Assembly: GCA_030490835.1 (NCBI GenBank)
Contig: CM059971.1
Coordinates: 98,236,595-98,300,594, forward strand
Reading direction: 5' to 3'
Length of the DNA: 64,000 nucleotides
DNA from: Annona cherimola
Taxonomy: Eukaryota; Streptophyta; Magnoliopsida; Magnoliales; Annonaceae
Position numbers and translations under genes: made by a program. Of the stretch, positions 21,266 through 33,807 are shown piece after piece; the stretch's first letter is position 1; each line of letters opens with the position of its first letter. The notes below the pieces were generated by a model. That model worked only from the letters and a program-made list of their open reading frames with translations. It was not told the origin of the DNA and made no database searches.

Positions 21266-23666
21266 CTCTCTCGCTTTCTCCCACCACCCGCCTAGTCTAT
21301 GCATGCACAAAACGTATTCACCATTTCTCTATCTCTCTGTGCTCTTCGTCCAATTGAACAACTCAACACCTGCATTTTAATAAGATGATGCCAGGAAATG
21401 CATCTTATGCAAAAAGTCGAAAATGCATGAACCAGACCTGTCTCCTTACGCCCAACAGGTCTTTCCTTTCTTCACAACTTGGTGCTACGCCAAGCTAAGG
21501 GTCCGGGGTACATATTTTTTAATAATATTTATTTTATTTTATTTTATTTTTTGACCCCATCATCGCCATAAAACCCGGTAGATTTCGAGTGGGCACCATC
21601 TCCTATTAAATTTTCTATTCGGGTGGCCAAGGGTCACATTTTTTTTGCTTTAGTCATCTTGTTTGACCAACCATCCATTTTTTTTCTTCTCTTTTCTTCT
21701 TTTATTATTATATTTTTTCTTATCTTTTTTTTGTAACCTTTTCTTTTTGTAATGAATTTGCCAGTCTACAAACAAAAAAAAAACTTTGGCTATCTACGAT
21801 TTCATAATAATAATTAGCCATTTGTAATTTCCTTTTTTTCTCTTTTGTCGTAAATTTTTTTTATTTTTATTTTTTTTAACCTGAAAAAGCACATAATTTC
21901 TTAGACTGAAATCAATCATATAATCATAATGGACCCATTGTTCAAAGTATATCTCATCAACCGTAACTCTAATATTAGAATCTTGGTTTGGGTTAGGTTT
22001 GGATCGAGTTGGCATTAGTTTTGGTTTTGTTTTTGGATTAAAATTTGCATTACTCTCAAATTAATAAAAGTTCAAATCTATCAATAGACATAATGACTCT
22101 TTGAACATTATTGCTAAGATGCAATTTGGGCTAGGTTGAGTCTGAACCCGGCTCACCAAACTCGATTTTCAATAGTGTTAGAATTTACTTACAACTCAAA
22201 CATGAGGAATCCGATTAAAGTGTAACATTTTGAATAAAGGTTAATCTTTAATACAAATATAAAAAATATATATATTTAAGGATTTATCCAAAATATTACT
22301 ATATTGGGACCAAAAACCTATATGCAAATAGTGATTTTCAAAAATGCCAAATATGCTCATTATGTTTGAAAAATATTTTAGATATACCCCTACCATACTT
22401 CAACAACCATAAGTTGCAAATTCTGACTAAGTTACCTATTTTGTTCTTAAATAATAAGTAATATTATTACTTTTTAGGCAATCAAATAAACATTCTTATA
22501 AAGAAACATTAGAAATGTTTAATCTTCATATATTTTACCCAAACGACAAGCATAAAAATTATTAAAATATGTTTAGAGTTGGATCGACGTTGCTCTAGGC
22601 CACTGTTTAAGACGAAAATTATGATAAACTAGGCTACTTTAACGTAAAATATTATGCACTAAGATCCTCTTTTGGAACAACTAATTAATGATTTTTTTAA
22701 AAAGCAAACGTGAAAATTACTTATCCTTCAAATATTATAGCCCGAATGATGAATATTAATAATACAAAAATGAGTCCAAAGTTAAACTCAACCTTACTTC
22801 AAGCTATTATTTAAAATGAAAATATATGCATATAAAGCTACTTCGATGTTATATATTACGCAATGAGATTATCTTTTGGACCAACAAAACGAATTATATG
22901 AAAATAATCTTTAAATATTTTATCTCAAATAATAAATATAATGAAATAAAAAAGTCCAAAAATAAGTCGAACTTGTGCCACTTTAGTGACTAAAAATAGG
23001 TCATGCTCTACTTTTAAGACTAAATAAAATTTGGATTTTATTACAATACTCATTTAATTATTCCAAAATAGGATGTTGTTGCTTAATATTTAAGGTTAAA
23101 GTAATCTAGTAAATTACGTAAATTTTTAGAGCTTAATAGACTGCCAATGATGTGAGTATATTTGGAATATTTATCAAGCTTAATAGGTGTTCTCAATTTT
23201 GAAAACAATTGAATATAAGTGAGTTTTGGTCAAATGTACTGGGCATGCTTGGGATAAACTCATTTATTTAATATGCTAAGTATGGCAAAGAATAAATGCC
23301 TCTTGATTAGTAACTTGGCTTCGATTGGATTGAAAAGAAAATCCAGCAGAGTTGGTCACTTCTAAGCTCGTAATCCAAATTAAATCCATTCTACTCCCAT
23401 CGAATCCACGTATTCAATACTAATTAAAAATCTGACGATTTAAACAAAATTAGATCTTAATCAACACGAAAATTTTGAGTTGGAAAATTAAAGTTTGTAT
23501 TTGCAAATTATGAAAATGCTAGTGATTTTAAAAAGTTCAAAAAAGTATTTACAAATATCTAAAAATAGTAAAAATTGATATATATGTTAAGTACACATAG
23601 ATTAACAGTTGTATAAATTAAAAAAAAATACAAAAAATAGGTTTTGCACCCAAATATACCAAAACT
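21266..23666. other. Gene-free AT-rich interval; start of the CXE-A duplication unit at about 22,500
   Basis: No gene seen. From about 22,505 (AAACATTAGAAATG) to the CXE-A gene the sequence is homologous to the regions below CXE-B and CXE-C: for example ACTAATTAAAAATCTGACGA followed by ACAAAATTAGATCTTAATCA occurs at about 23,420-23,470, 40,740-40,790 and 44,910-44,960. Bases 23,515-23,640 carry part of the palindromic MITE family. Confidence 0.6.
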
Positions 23667-23672
23667 AAGTAC

Positions 23673-23937
23673 GTCCCAGTGCATTATAGCCAACTAAGGT
23701 TGTCTCAGTTCGTGGCAGCAGAATTTTCATTGATGTCTAACCAGGGTTAGAACCTCACTCTCTGCATTTGGTGTGGGATTTTATATTCCTTTGATGTGTC
23801 TCCTTCGGTGATGAGAGTATTTACAGTTGGTCCCCCTTGAATGTGGGTGTATTTAGAAAGTGTCCCTCTATGGCAAGAGTTGTGAATGAATTTAATTTGT
23901 AATATCATATGTAAAAGTGTTTAATACCACTAAAAAA
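23673..23937 (+). mobile_element. Probable tRNA-derived SINE
   Basis: Contains a Pol III B-box-like GGTTAGAACCTC at about 23,745 with an A-box-like TCTCAGTTCGTGGCAG some 45 bp upstream, and ends in an A-run (CACTAAAAAAAA). Short direct repeats AAGTAC lie at 23,667 and 23,938. The 3' half resembles the SINE-like insert at 61,407-61,565. Confidence 0.5.
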
Positions 23938-24250
23938 AAGTACTGGTGCCTTACAGGCCTTATAGTTCTGAAGAAAGTACCGGTGCTGTAAGCAGTGAAC
24001 TCGAGAACGCCCTGAGGATGCATATATGACGATCAATGATGAATTTCGGTTCACGAAGAATTTCATAAAATGCGTATTAAACGATGAACACGTACACATA
24101 ATACGACTGCAAATGGCACCAAACTTGAGGCATTTTATTTTGATCAGATTATTTCAACTTATTTGATAATTATTACTTACTCCCTACATTCAACTTAATT
24201 TCGTAATTGTTACTGCCCAGTGGTAGAGTAGCAAGCATTAACATACTCCC

Positions 24251-25219
24251 TCACTTTTTGATAAAGTAAACCACACTATCCATCATTTTAACAGCTTTCT
24301 CACTCTCTGGAAATTTCAGGTGAAACACATGGTCCTCCCCTTGAGTCTCGTAGATTGTCACCTTCCCTTTCCATCCACTTCTCCACAGCGCGTGATAGTA
24401 AGCCCAACCTCGGTCCCTCAATATATCCTTCTCCGCCACAGCTACGATCACCTCCTCGCACGCCAGCTTAGACAGGCTTGGCGACGTCGGCGCTAGGGAA
24501 TTGATTATGGGATCGTCCATGCTCGTCAAAGACGGATACACAAACTTCCACAGCCTGTTCTCAAAATCCACTGTTCCCGGACTCTCGGCCTCTTTGCCAA
24601 TTCTTGCCTCCCCCCAGAACCAGGGATGGGCCAAGATCAATCCGTATATACGGACGCCGTGCCCAATTTCGTTGTCAGCGGCCCGCATCGCCAAGTCGTG
24701 GCAAAGGCTGCCGCCTGAGCTATCGCCGCTGAGGAAGATTTGGGAGAAGTCGGCGTGGTGTAGGAGCCAGCGCTCTTTGCCGCTTCCGCCCGGCGCATGC
24801 GATGCCACCCACTGCAGCGCAGCCCATGAGTCGTCGTAGCAAGCGGGAACGTAATGCTCTGGTGCTCTTCGGTAGTGGACCGACACCCCCACCATGTTCG
24901 CCTGGGAGACCAGTGAGTTGACGTAGTTGTGGTACTGCGGTGAGTAGGGTGTCTCGATGCAGAGGCCCCCGCCGTGGTAGTAGACAAGCACTGGGAGTTT
25001 CGCCTTTGGGTCGATGAGTGTGGGGAGATAGAGGCGGACGGTCACGCCCAGCTCAGGGAAAATCTCTATGTCTTTAGAGGTGACGCGAGTGGCGGGATCC
25101 AAACCGGCGGGTGCCACGTCGGTTCCAATGTACCGCTCGACGCGGCCGTCTTTGTAGACGCGAAGGAAAGGCAGGAGTTCGGTTTCGACTTCATCGGAGG
25201 GATTGTTAGCCTCAGCCAT
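24251..25219 (-). CDS. Carboxylesterase CXE-A (alpha/beta hydrolase, HSL/GDXG family)
   Basis: Single exon, 322 residues, usual for plant CXE enzymes. The oxyanion-hole motif HGGG is at residues 82-85, the nucleophile Ser167 lies in GDSSGG, and the rest of the triad is Asp265 (AEKDILRDRG) and His297 (GEDHVFHL). No signal peptide or membrane segment, so probably cytosolic. The N-terminus LLPFLRVYKDGRVERYIGTD is typical of the CXE clade that includes 2-hydroxyisoflavanone dehydratase-like, tuliposide-converting-like and general esterases; the substrate cannot be told from sequence. The nucleophile box is GDSSGGSLCHD, where B, C and D have GDSAGGNLCH. A TATA box lies about 160 bp upstream and a long GA/CT microsatellite falls in the predicted 5' UTR. 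Start chosen by agreement with B and C. First-duplicated or donor status is unknown. Confidence 0.93.
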   Translation of the reverse strand: MAEANNPSDEVETELLPFLRVYKDGRVERYIGTDVAPAGLDPATRVTSKDIEIFPELGVTVRLYLPTLIDPKAKLPVLVYYHGGGLCIETPYSPQYHNYVNSLVSQANMVGVSVHYRRAPEHYVPACYDDSWAALQWVASHAPGGSGKERWLLHHADFSQIFLSGDSSGGSLCHDLAMRAADNEIGHGVRIYGLILAHPWFWGEARIGKEAESPGTVDFENRLWKFVYPSLTSMDDPIINSLAPTSPSLSKLACEEVIVAVAEKDILRDRGWAYYHALWRSGWKGKVTIYETQGEDHVFHLKFPESEKAVKMMDSVVYFIKK

Positions 25220-25232
25220 TACTTAACGAGAT

Positions 25233-25238
<6 letters not shown>

Positions 25239-25315
<77 letters not shown>
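25239..25315 (-). repeat. (GA/CT)n microsatellite in the CXE-A 5' UTR
   Basis: A 77-bp uninterrupted AG run (about 38 units) between the TATA box and the ATG of CXE-A; the transcript would carry CT repeats. CXE-B has a short interrupted version at about 42,144-42,168; C and D have none. Confidence 0.9.
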
Positions 25316-25316
<1 letters not shown>

Positions 25317-25377
25317 GTGAGGAGGAAAATGAGGTGAGCTGATGGGCGTGCTTTTCTCGGCTACTACGACGTCTTGG

Positions 25378-25384
25378 TTTTATA
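25378..25384 (-). promoter_or_regulatory. TATA box of CXE-A
   Basis: TATAAAA on the minus strand, followed by a conserved block (GCACGCCCATCAGCT) shared with CXE-B. The same arrangement is seen upstream of all four genes. Confidence 0.65.
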
Positions 25385-25416
25385 GGCGCCATAGGGGAGT
25401 CACAAGACCTTGTGGA

Positions 25417-26114
25417 TAGGGGTGCAACTTGGGTCGGGTAGGTCTGAGTTTATTACCCATTTTTTTTAAAATCTCTACCCTACACTATTTTAGACCGAGT
25501 CGGTCCGGAGCCTACTCTACCCAATTTTCTTAAAAGCGTGTCGGTTCCGGTTCGGTTCCAAATCGGTTCTTAAGAAGTCATGCATTCAAATACATCTGTG
25601 ATATTAATGTTCAATCCATACACTACCATAATCCGTATAATTTATTTCTATTAAATCTGTCAAATAAGTGCAATCTAGTTTGAAAATTTGATAACAATTA
25701 GTCTAAAAATCTAAGTTCAGCTTCGTAGTAATTAAAACCAATACAACTCAAATCAAATTTCAAATCTGATTGCCATAAAAAATTGTAAATCTTTAAAATG
25801 AGAGGGATAAACCAATGCAGATCAAACATCCAAACATAAACTTCATGATTGAAAATTTATCATCATCTTATTATAAGAACAACAAATCAACATAGGAAAG
25901 ACCAAAAACTTCTATTTAATGAAGGCTAACCGATGACGGAGTTAGGGAGACCAGCAACGGAGTGACAAGGGGCAGTTGTTGTGTGACAGACTGACGGACA
26001 CAGACGACATCGAATGGGTTTGAGAGATCTCCTTCTCCGGCAAATCACCAAATCGCCACTGCTTGCTAAGGTTTGGGAGAACAGAGTGTGAGATAAAGAG
26101 AGGAGCAGCGAGCT

Positions 26115-26158
<44 letters not shown>

Positions 26159-26548
26159 CAGCCGGTAGCACGTCCAGGGAGAGAGAGAGAGAGGAGCAAC
26201 ACCAACACATCGAGAAAGATAGAGAGAGGAGAAGCCGGTGGCCCGGCAGCTCATCGATGGAGAGAGAGAGGAGAGGTGACACGAGACGGCGGGAGAAGAG
26301 AGGGATAGAGGGTAGATTGTTAGGCTTTTGATATTAGGTATTTAGGTTACATATATTATAATAATAATATGTGATTCGGGTCGGTTCCGGGTACCCAGCA
26401 CCGGAACCGACCTTACCCGAATTTGAACGGGTAATTTAATCCGCGAAACCGAACCGACCCTATGGGTAGGTTCTTTGGAACTGAATCAATCCTAAATAAG
26501 GTACCCAGTGGGTCGACCCGTGGGTACCCGAACCAAGTTGCACCCCTA
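25417..26548. mobile_element. Non-autonomous hAT element 1 with 8-bp target duplication
   Basis: Terminal inverted repeats TAGGGGTGCAACTTGG and CCAAGTTGCACCCCTA, flanked by the perfect 8-bp duplication CTTGTGGA (25,409-25,416 and 26,549-26,556). TIR sequence and 8-bp duplication indicate hAT. The 1,132-bp interior has GGTCGGTTCCGG-type subterminal repeats and a GA microsatellite near 26,110-26,160, with no transposase. It sits upstream of CXE-A. Confidence 0.88.
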
Positions 26549-26556
26549 CTTGTGGA

Positions 26557-26954
26557 TTTCATCGTTTGAGGAGTACAATTATATTAAAATGACAGTGCGG
26601 CGTTATGATAGGGATTCCTTCGATTAACAAGTTAACAACCAGTAGACATGCCGGCCAGGAAGCGGTTTATACTTTATATGAAACCTGGTGTCTTGTCTTT
26701 TCTAAGCGGCTTACGGGGGATCGTGGATTATATTATTATTATTATTATTATTTTAAGATCTGTTCCATTGAAACTAACTATGCTTTCATCTTTCAAGTGC
26801 ATATGCATTGTTTCAAAAAAAAATTCTAAGAAGGATTTTGGAACGATAAAGTCAATGTTTAGTAGTCATATTTTAGTGTGGGAAACAAGCTAGCAAGCCA
26901 GCGGCTGCCGGTTGGCCAGAGTTTATGAAAAGTGGTGATTTTACATGAGAAGGT
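26557..26954. other. Duplicated upstream flank of CXE-A
   Basis: Homologous to 58,840-59,060 upstream of CXE-D (for example ATCTGTTCCATT then CATCTTTCAAGTGCAT and ATATTTTAGTGTGGGAAA). The stretch near 26,660-26,706 also matches 43,370-43,408. Confidence 0.7.
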
Positions 26955-26962
26955 GTCCGAGG

Positions 26963-28772
26963 TAAGGGTGCAACTCGGTCTAGGTACCCTCGGGTAGGGG
27001 TGGAACCTATCCTTACCCATTTTTTAAAAACTTCTACCCTACCCTATTTTAGACCGAGTCGATCTAGAGCCTACCCTACCCTATTTTCTTAAGAGCGGTT
27101 CGGTTCCAAATAGGTTCCATTAATAATATAAAAGAAGATTTTGGAATGGACCTCCGTTTGAGGCAGGTGAAGCATTTTGTTGTTCTATAACTCACAGTTA
27201 AAGTCTCACAGAATTGGTTGGGATCCACCTGTCACCTAATTTTGATGTACAACCTGCTCAAGTCATACAATCACACTTGCTCAACAGCCATAATATAAGT
27301 TCCATGTATGAGCGGATGCATTGAATTGCAGAGAGATTCTGTTGTGATTTTCACATACGGATTGCCTAAACCCTTTAACGCATATGATGATTAGGAAGTT
27401 GTTTTTTGTGTTGGTTAACTCATATGATGATCAGGAAGTTATTTTTTTGTGTTGGTCTTATTGATTCTGTTTATGAATAGCACATTTTCACGGAAAAACT
27501 GATCAAAAGTGATTACAAATGCTGAAATTGGGATGTGTGGTGTATACGAAGTCAGGAACAGAATGCACGTCCCCATTGCCACTAGCTAAGATTCTGGCAT
27601 GCAACTCAGTGTTAAAAGAAAATTAATAATAAATAAAGTTTCTGACGGTATTCATGGATTCTATCCAATAGCTAGTTCAGAGCATCAAAGAAAGAAGCAA
27701 CCGCGACTTGAAATTTATAAGCAGTCTCAGAATCTATGAATATATGTAACGAAAATAAAGAAGAAGGGAAACCACGTTCAAACAATCACTTCTCATTGTG
27801 TTTTTTCACCAGCATTCCAAAAATTTCAAGAGAAGGTGAAGTCAGTCATACACCAATGACATAATTAAAATAAATAAAAAAAATAACACAAAAACCCTAC
27901 TTGCAGAGTAATTTATGAATTTTTTCATCAGACAGTATAATCCAATTCCAAATTACAGGGAAGGAAAAACTCCAAAGCACCACAAAAGCAATCAACGAAT
28001 ATAAACCAAATCATGATAAAGGCTGGGCAGCATTCAAGAAAATATCAAATATCTTCTCAGTTCAATGGAGAAATAATGAAAAAGAAGATTTTTACTTCGA
28101 GAAATTTTTATTGCTCGGCCGAATCCATCGATGAAGAATCCACGTTCCAACTCTCTCTTCTCCACCCTTTTCGACCTTGGAAGAAAGACAATGGAGTTAA
28201 AACCCTAAAATCAATATAAACCTTTGTCAGATCGCCGCAAACTGTGGAGGGGAACTGTGCCGGCAGGGAGTGAGAGAGAGAGAGAGAGGGAGAGATCACC
28301 GAGCCTTGCCATGGAGGGGAGCTGTGCCGGCGCCGCTGCGCGTCGAATCGTCGTCGTCCAGGGTCGAGGTAGCCACGAACTTTTGTCGCCTACCACTGCT
28401 GCAAATTGGTGAGAAGAATAGCCGAATCGGTGAAAAGAAATGAAGAATAGCCACGAACCACAATCTTCTGCCGCCTGCCACGATCTTCTACCATAGAAGA
28501 GAAAGGATTTGGGGAAACCGAAAAATGGCGTCGGGAAATCGGGATGGGAATACTGGAATAGCCGAATAAGAAATTAGAAAATTTAGGGCTGGACGCTGGT
28601 CGGCTGGGGAATAATATATATAATATGAAATCCGGGTCGGTTCCGGGTACCCAGAACCGGAACCGACCCTACCCGAATTTGAACGGGTATTTCGCCCCGA
28701 GGAACCGAACCTACCCTATTTAGGGTATCTAGCGGGTCGATCCACGGGTACCCAGACCAAGTTGCACCCCTA
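26963..28772. mobile_element. Non-autonomous hAT element 2 with 8-bp target duplication
   Basis: Ends TAAGGGTGCAACTCGG and CCAAGTTGCACCCCTA, flanked by GTCCGAGG at 26,955-26,962 and 28,773-28,780. Shares termini and the CCGGGTACCCAG subterminal block with element 1, but the 1,810-bp interior is different. The corresponding place upstream of CXE-D has no insertion. Interior open frames (28,200-28,480) are GA- or GC-rich and unrecognised. Confidence 0.88.
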
Positions 28773-28780
28773 GTCCGAGG

Positions 28781-29518
28781 GTTAATCTCTGAGTTAGCGT
28801 CGTCCGCATGCCACGCACGCGAATCATTTCTCCAAGCCGGAGCACGTGCAGCGGCGCACACTTGGCTCCATATTTAATTAAACGAGGCCCTTTGACCGCA
28901 TGCAGGGTGCAAGTAACCGCGTTGGGTTGCATCATTTGGTGCTAGGCTAATCTTCACCTGATTTATTTTAAAAACTTCTATCATAATATGTAATAATTCA
29001 TTTATAAAAAATTCAACTTTAACACAAATCCATTTAATGTAAATGGATTGGGTCATAGGTTATTATTTGGTTAGTAAAACTAGTTGCTAATGGATCTAAA
29101 ATAGGTTGAATAATAAAAGTAAAAAAGACTTTTAATGCTAATAATTTATTTAGATGTGAAAGAATAATTTTTTATATTTAATTATAATTATAATATTAAT
29201 TTCATTATTAATAATTATGCATAACTTATAAAATAAATTTCAATAAAATATTAACTCAATTACCTTATAAACGGACTGTATGAGTTGCCTAATCAAATGA
29301 GTTAGCTAGATAATATGGCTAACAAGTCTGACAAGCTTAACTTATCACCAACTTATTTATAAATAAATGTGTTTAATGAATCATTTTTCAGCTCTAACTC
29401 ATCTCAGATTAAATTCGGTCAGTTCATAGGTCGACCTTGATCTAGCTAAATGCCTTAAATACCTAAATTCAATGTGATATATAGTCTACTGCCTTTAACC
29501 TAATTTTTTAAATATTTT
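28781..29518. other. Duplicated upstream flank of CXE-A, continued
   Basis: Matches about 59,120-59,860 upstream of CXE-D, including CACAAATCCATTTAATGTAA and GGTCATAGGTTA. No gene. Confidence 0.7.
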
Positions 29519-29765
29519 TTAAAACTTTTTTACGCAACTATTAATCTAAGTGTGTTTAACACGTGTATCAAGTTTTACCATTTTTGAAGAATTTTAGATA
29601 TTTATTTTTATTTTTGAAAATTAGTGGTATTTTAGTAATTTTAAATTACTAAAAATGCCACTGATTTCTAAAAATAAAAAATAAATATCTAAAATTCTCC
29701 AAAAATATTAAAAATTGATATATATATTAAATGCACTTATATTAACAGTCGTATAAAATAATTTT
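29519..29765. repeat. Palindromic MITE, copy 1
   Basis: A near-perfect foldback centred at about 29,643 (TTTTAGTAATTTTAAATTACTAAAA-like centre), with arms TTAATCTAAGTGTGTTTAA and the reverse. Same family at 45,080-45,350, 54,545-54,910 and partly 23,515-23,640. It interrupts sequence that is continuous upstream of CXE-D. Confidence 0.8.
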
Positions 29766-29857
29766 AGAATAATAAAAAACGAGTTAAATGCAGCTGGGTG
29801 CACCGAGTCTAAGTGCACTCGAGTGTAAGGAATCATATTCTAGACTAAGGGAGTGTT

Positions 29858-30112
29858 TGGTAATCCATAAAACCTTTTAAACTAAAACTTTTTACTCTTC
29901 ATACATATCTTATTTTTTAATTATTTTTTCACTTCTTTTTATATAACTACTTTATTTTTCAATCATTTTTACACAATTACCAATACATCTGACCTATCTA
30001 TTTTAACTTTATTTTCTTTACTTTTTATCATTACCTTTATCATATCACATCACTTTTTTACACTTCAAAAACTTTTATATCAAAAACTTTATTATTTGCC
30101 AAACACACCTTT
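29858..30112. repeat. AT-rich MITE, GTGTTTGG family (inverted)
   Basis: Ends AAGGGAGTGTTTGGTAA and TTGCCAAACACACCTTT, an imperfect 15-17-bp terminal inverted repeat; AT-rich interior, no coding sequence. Confidence 0.65.
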
Positions 30113-30471
30113 CTATTCTCAAATTTTTATTTTCTATATATAATAACTTTACTTTTTATTTTTAAATTAATTATACTAATTTTCTCATTCCTAATATAAT
30201 TTTTTATATTTTAACATGCAACAACACTTTCTCATCCAATATTCTCATATCATCCTCATTTCATTAGTCATCCTAAGGCTCCTTGAAGAAAAAAGAATAA
30301 GAATAATTGAAACAAAATTCGGGATAATGATTATGTAAATATGTGACCACCATACTCTGATTTTATTTCACACAAAATCCAAATAGATCTTACGTTAATT
30401 GGTTAACCTACTTCAGTAGAGATAATTTCTACATTAAGGAACCCATATTAATTAACAATGATAGATAGATT

Positions 30472-30668
30472 AAAGTGTGTTTGGGAAGTGATAAAACTTT
30501 TAAAAAAAATTTTAGTGCAAAAGTTGTTAAAATGAAAGAAAATGATGTGATATGATAATAGTAATGATGAGAAATAAAGAGAATAAAGTTAAAACAAATA
30601 AGTTAGTTGTATGGATAATTGTGTATAAATGATTGAAAAGTAGAATAGTTTGTATAGGAAAATGTGAA
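30472..30668. repeat. AT-rich MITE, GTGTTTGG family (truncated)
   Basis: Starts GTGTGTTTGGGAAGTGATAA and carries the family's AATGATGTGATATGATAATA interior, but the far terminal repeat is missing. Confidence 0.6.
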
Positions 30669-30829
30669 ATTGCCCATTCGAAAAGACGCAAGCCACAAAG
30701 GATCCTTTTAGAAGGCTACTGCATTGGCTACCATGGACCAACTTTAAATTAAACCTCGGGCGCTGTTTCCTTGTAGTCTGCGTGATCGCTTGTGGAGAGG
30801 ACGCAATTCAAGACGGGGCCGGTGCCAAC

Positions 30830-32605
30830 TACAAGTGTTAATGGTCATGGTTAATCTCTCAACCTGCTTATCCAATTCATTTATCAATGAATTTTTTCAA
30901 CTCATTTATGAATTTGGGTTGAAATTTTTGAATAAATAGATTATGATCCGCCAACCCGTTTAACCATTTAATTAAATAAACAGATTAAGGTTGAGATTTT
31001 ATAACCTGTCAACCTGTTTAATAACCCATTTAACCTATATAACATGTTCAACTCGTTCAACCCGTTTAACTCATTTAACTCATTATATATATATGTAAAC
31101 GTCTTAGTTATTTTTTCTTTAAGTCTTCCTCCTGTCGCCAAATTTTCATTTTTCCACCGCTGCCCCAATTCTATTTTCTTGTTACTATAATATTTTTATT
31201 TTACCTGCGTCGAAAACACTCTATCATCTCTTCCTGCAAGAACATCATAGTGAACTTCTGTGATTATCTATTTTTAATTGGTTTTGATGACGACAAAAGA
31301 AGTGCTTTTGTACTATTGGTTTTTGTATTGTAAACTTGTGTTTTAGGACGATTTTGTGAAACTATGATCTTATATGGGATTTTAAAAAGATTGAAAAGAG
31401 TGGTGTGTTTGTGGAATTATTATTTTGAGTTATGATACAAATTATGATAAGATGAGTTTTAATTATGATAAGATTGAAAATTGAAAATGGAATATGCTTT
31501 TTGAGATGTGATAAGATTAAGCTTGAAATTTGAAAATGCGATATGCTTTTTGGAATGCTTGGAATATCTTGGAATATGCTCAATTGATAACTTCATTTGA
31601 AATAATATGAAATATGCTCTTTGAGATGTGCTTAATCTTGAATTAAGATTGGTTTATTCATTTATAATTATTTTGAGTGAATTAACATGATTGAAGCAAT
31701 ATTTTTCCTAAAAATTCATATTTTGCAAAAACCAGGAAAAATGTCAACTTTTTTGACAAAAAAAGTCAATCTTTTAAGAGCAGCAGAAACATAAATTTTT
31801 AGAAGTTCAGATTTTCATGGAGACCTCTTGGGCTATCTTCTAAGCCACATTTCAATGGTTTAAAAGACTTTAAAAGGAGGACGCAGATGAGCTAGAAACA
31901 TTGAAGAAAACCTCACAAAGCACCCAAAAGTGAAGAATTCAAACTAGCTCCTTTGTGAATAACACTTTTGAAGAAAAGTTATCATCTCTTAAGTGAAGTT
32001 GTTGTGATAATTCAAAGCTTCAAGTTGTCATTCAAATATTGAATATGCTGCTCTTGCATACGTGCTAAACCAGTTTATTTTTTATTTAAAGTTTTATTCT
32101 TTGTATTACCTTAGCTATAATGGTGATCAAACCAAGAGGAAGTGAATCACAATGTTGATTACTTTACAAGCTTATCTGAAGCTTAGTATCAATCCAGAAA
32201 ACAATTAAACAAACTGTACTTCTGTAATTTGTGTGTTAAAGTTGACTAGTGGAATTCAAATCGTTGTGCTTAGAAAGTAGAGTAGGAAAGGGAGATCCAA
32301 ACCACTATACGTGTTCTTGTCTTGTGGTTTGATTTCATTATTATGGTTTGTGTTTCTTTGTTTCACATTATTTTACTGAAGTTCTTTGATTAGCCATCAC
32401 ATGTGACCGATAATCGTCTACTAGAGTTTACACTTTCAGGTCCTTTACAATACAACTCGTTAACAACTCATCAACCTGTTTATTAAATGAGTTAGGGTTG
32501 AGATTTTTTAAATAAGTTAATAAATGGATTAGGGTTGAGATATTTAAATGAGTTGAGATTAGGATTAGGCTTAAACTCGTCGAACCCGATTTGTTAACAC
32601 CCCTA
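30830..32605. mobile_element. Possible old hAT-like element with a nested LTR-like insert
   Basis: Ends TACAAGTGTTAATGGTC and (reverse reading) TAGGGGTGTTAACAAATC are similar, and 8-bp flanks GTGCCAAC and GTCCGAAC agree at six of eight bases. The outer parts repeat CAACCCGTTTAACTCATTTA motifs; a different block at about 31,090-32,440 separates them and ends in non-coding sequence like a Ty1-type LTR (TTTTGATGACGACAAAAG near 31,283). Degenerate, so tentative. Confidence 0.4.
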
Positions 32606-32613
32606 GTCCGAAC

Positions 32614-33807
32614 CCAACCCAAAAAACCATGTTTTTGTTCAACTTGTGAGGAATTTTTTACATCATACCTGGTTCAACCTGACTTGGCAAAAATCAAAAC
32701 TAATACCAAATTTACAATAACTCAGCACCAAAACTCCCTACCGAGTCCTAATTATTATGCATTTCATGTTTGGATTTAGTTACTATGAATACATGTTAGG
32801 TAGATTATTGAATAGTTGACAGTACTCTACACTCTTTTTTGTGTGAATTATTTTTCTGATACAGTGTCAGTTGGTGGTGGTGCTTGGTTCTTTCCAATAT
32901 TTGGCTTTAAAGTATTCCAAATTTGTGTCTATTATGTGTCGGGGCAAACTTTCATTTAAGTGATGGAAATGATCGAATGTGAATTATTTGAGCTTTTCTA
33001 AGATTTAGTTAGATCATTGTGGATGGACATCTTACTGTATTAAAAAATGCAGGTCTATGTAGCTTGGTATTCTCTACCTTGTCTCTTTCTTTGCAAATTT
33101 TGAAGCGAATAAATATAGGTTTTGTTAATATTTTGCTAATTTGTTATTTAAGAGTAATCCAAATTTAAACCTAAAATAAATGTCAACCTAATTCGAACTT
33201 GGATTCTAAGATTAGGGGTTAGGGTTAGAATTCACCTAAATTTGATAAAGTTAGGGTTATAGTTCATCTAAACCCAATACAGCTCGACCTAAGTTACTCC
33301 CTATATGGAACAAAATGATTTAATGGATATAGAAAGCAACCCTTTTAAATTAAAAAAAATAAAAAATCAATTATTTTTTATTATATTAGATTGTAATAGA
33401 GACTATGCTCCCTAAATGCACAAAGTTAGGATCAACACTCACACACTTGTATGTCATATTGATGGGCCATGCATTGATTGACATTATCAAATGATTAATA
33501 ATGTGCTCCTAATGTCCGTCAATTAAAATTGTCCAGTTGGGAAAAGGCTCTCAATCTATCATAGCTTGTAGACAATAAACGCTCTAAAGAACAAAAATAC
33601 AATTTATCTCATGCATCCTTGGGAATCAATTTATTACAAAAGATCATATAGTCCTAACTAATATGTATAAAAGATTATACCCGCATTAAACATTCTTAAC
33701 TATGATTATTAAGGATTATGTTCAAACAAAATTTTTGATATAATTACAATGAAAATATTTTGGTATGAAATTCCTAAATATTTTTATTTATAAAGTTGTG
33801 ACTGTTT
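32614..33807. other. Gene-free AT-rich interval
   Basis: No gene, element terminus or strong repeat seen; a few TTAGGGTTAG-like motifs near 33,215-33,260 are isolated. Confidence 0.5.

Noticed and set aside
33215..33260. TTAGGGTTAG motifs as interstitial telomere repeats
   Set aside because: Only one or two imperfect units; plant telomere repeat is TTTAGGG.
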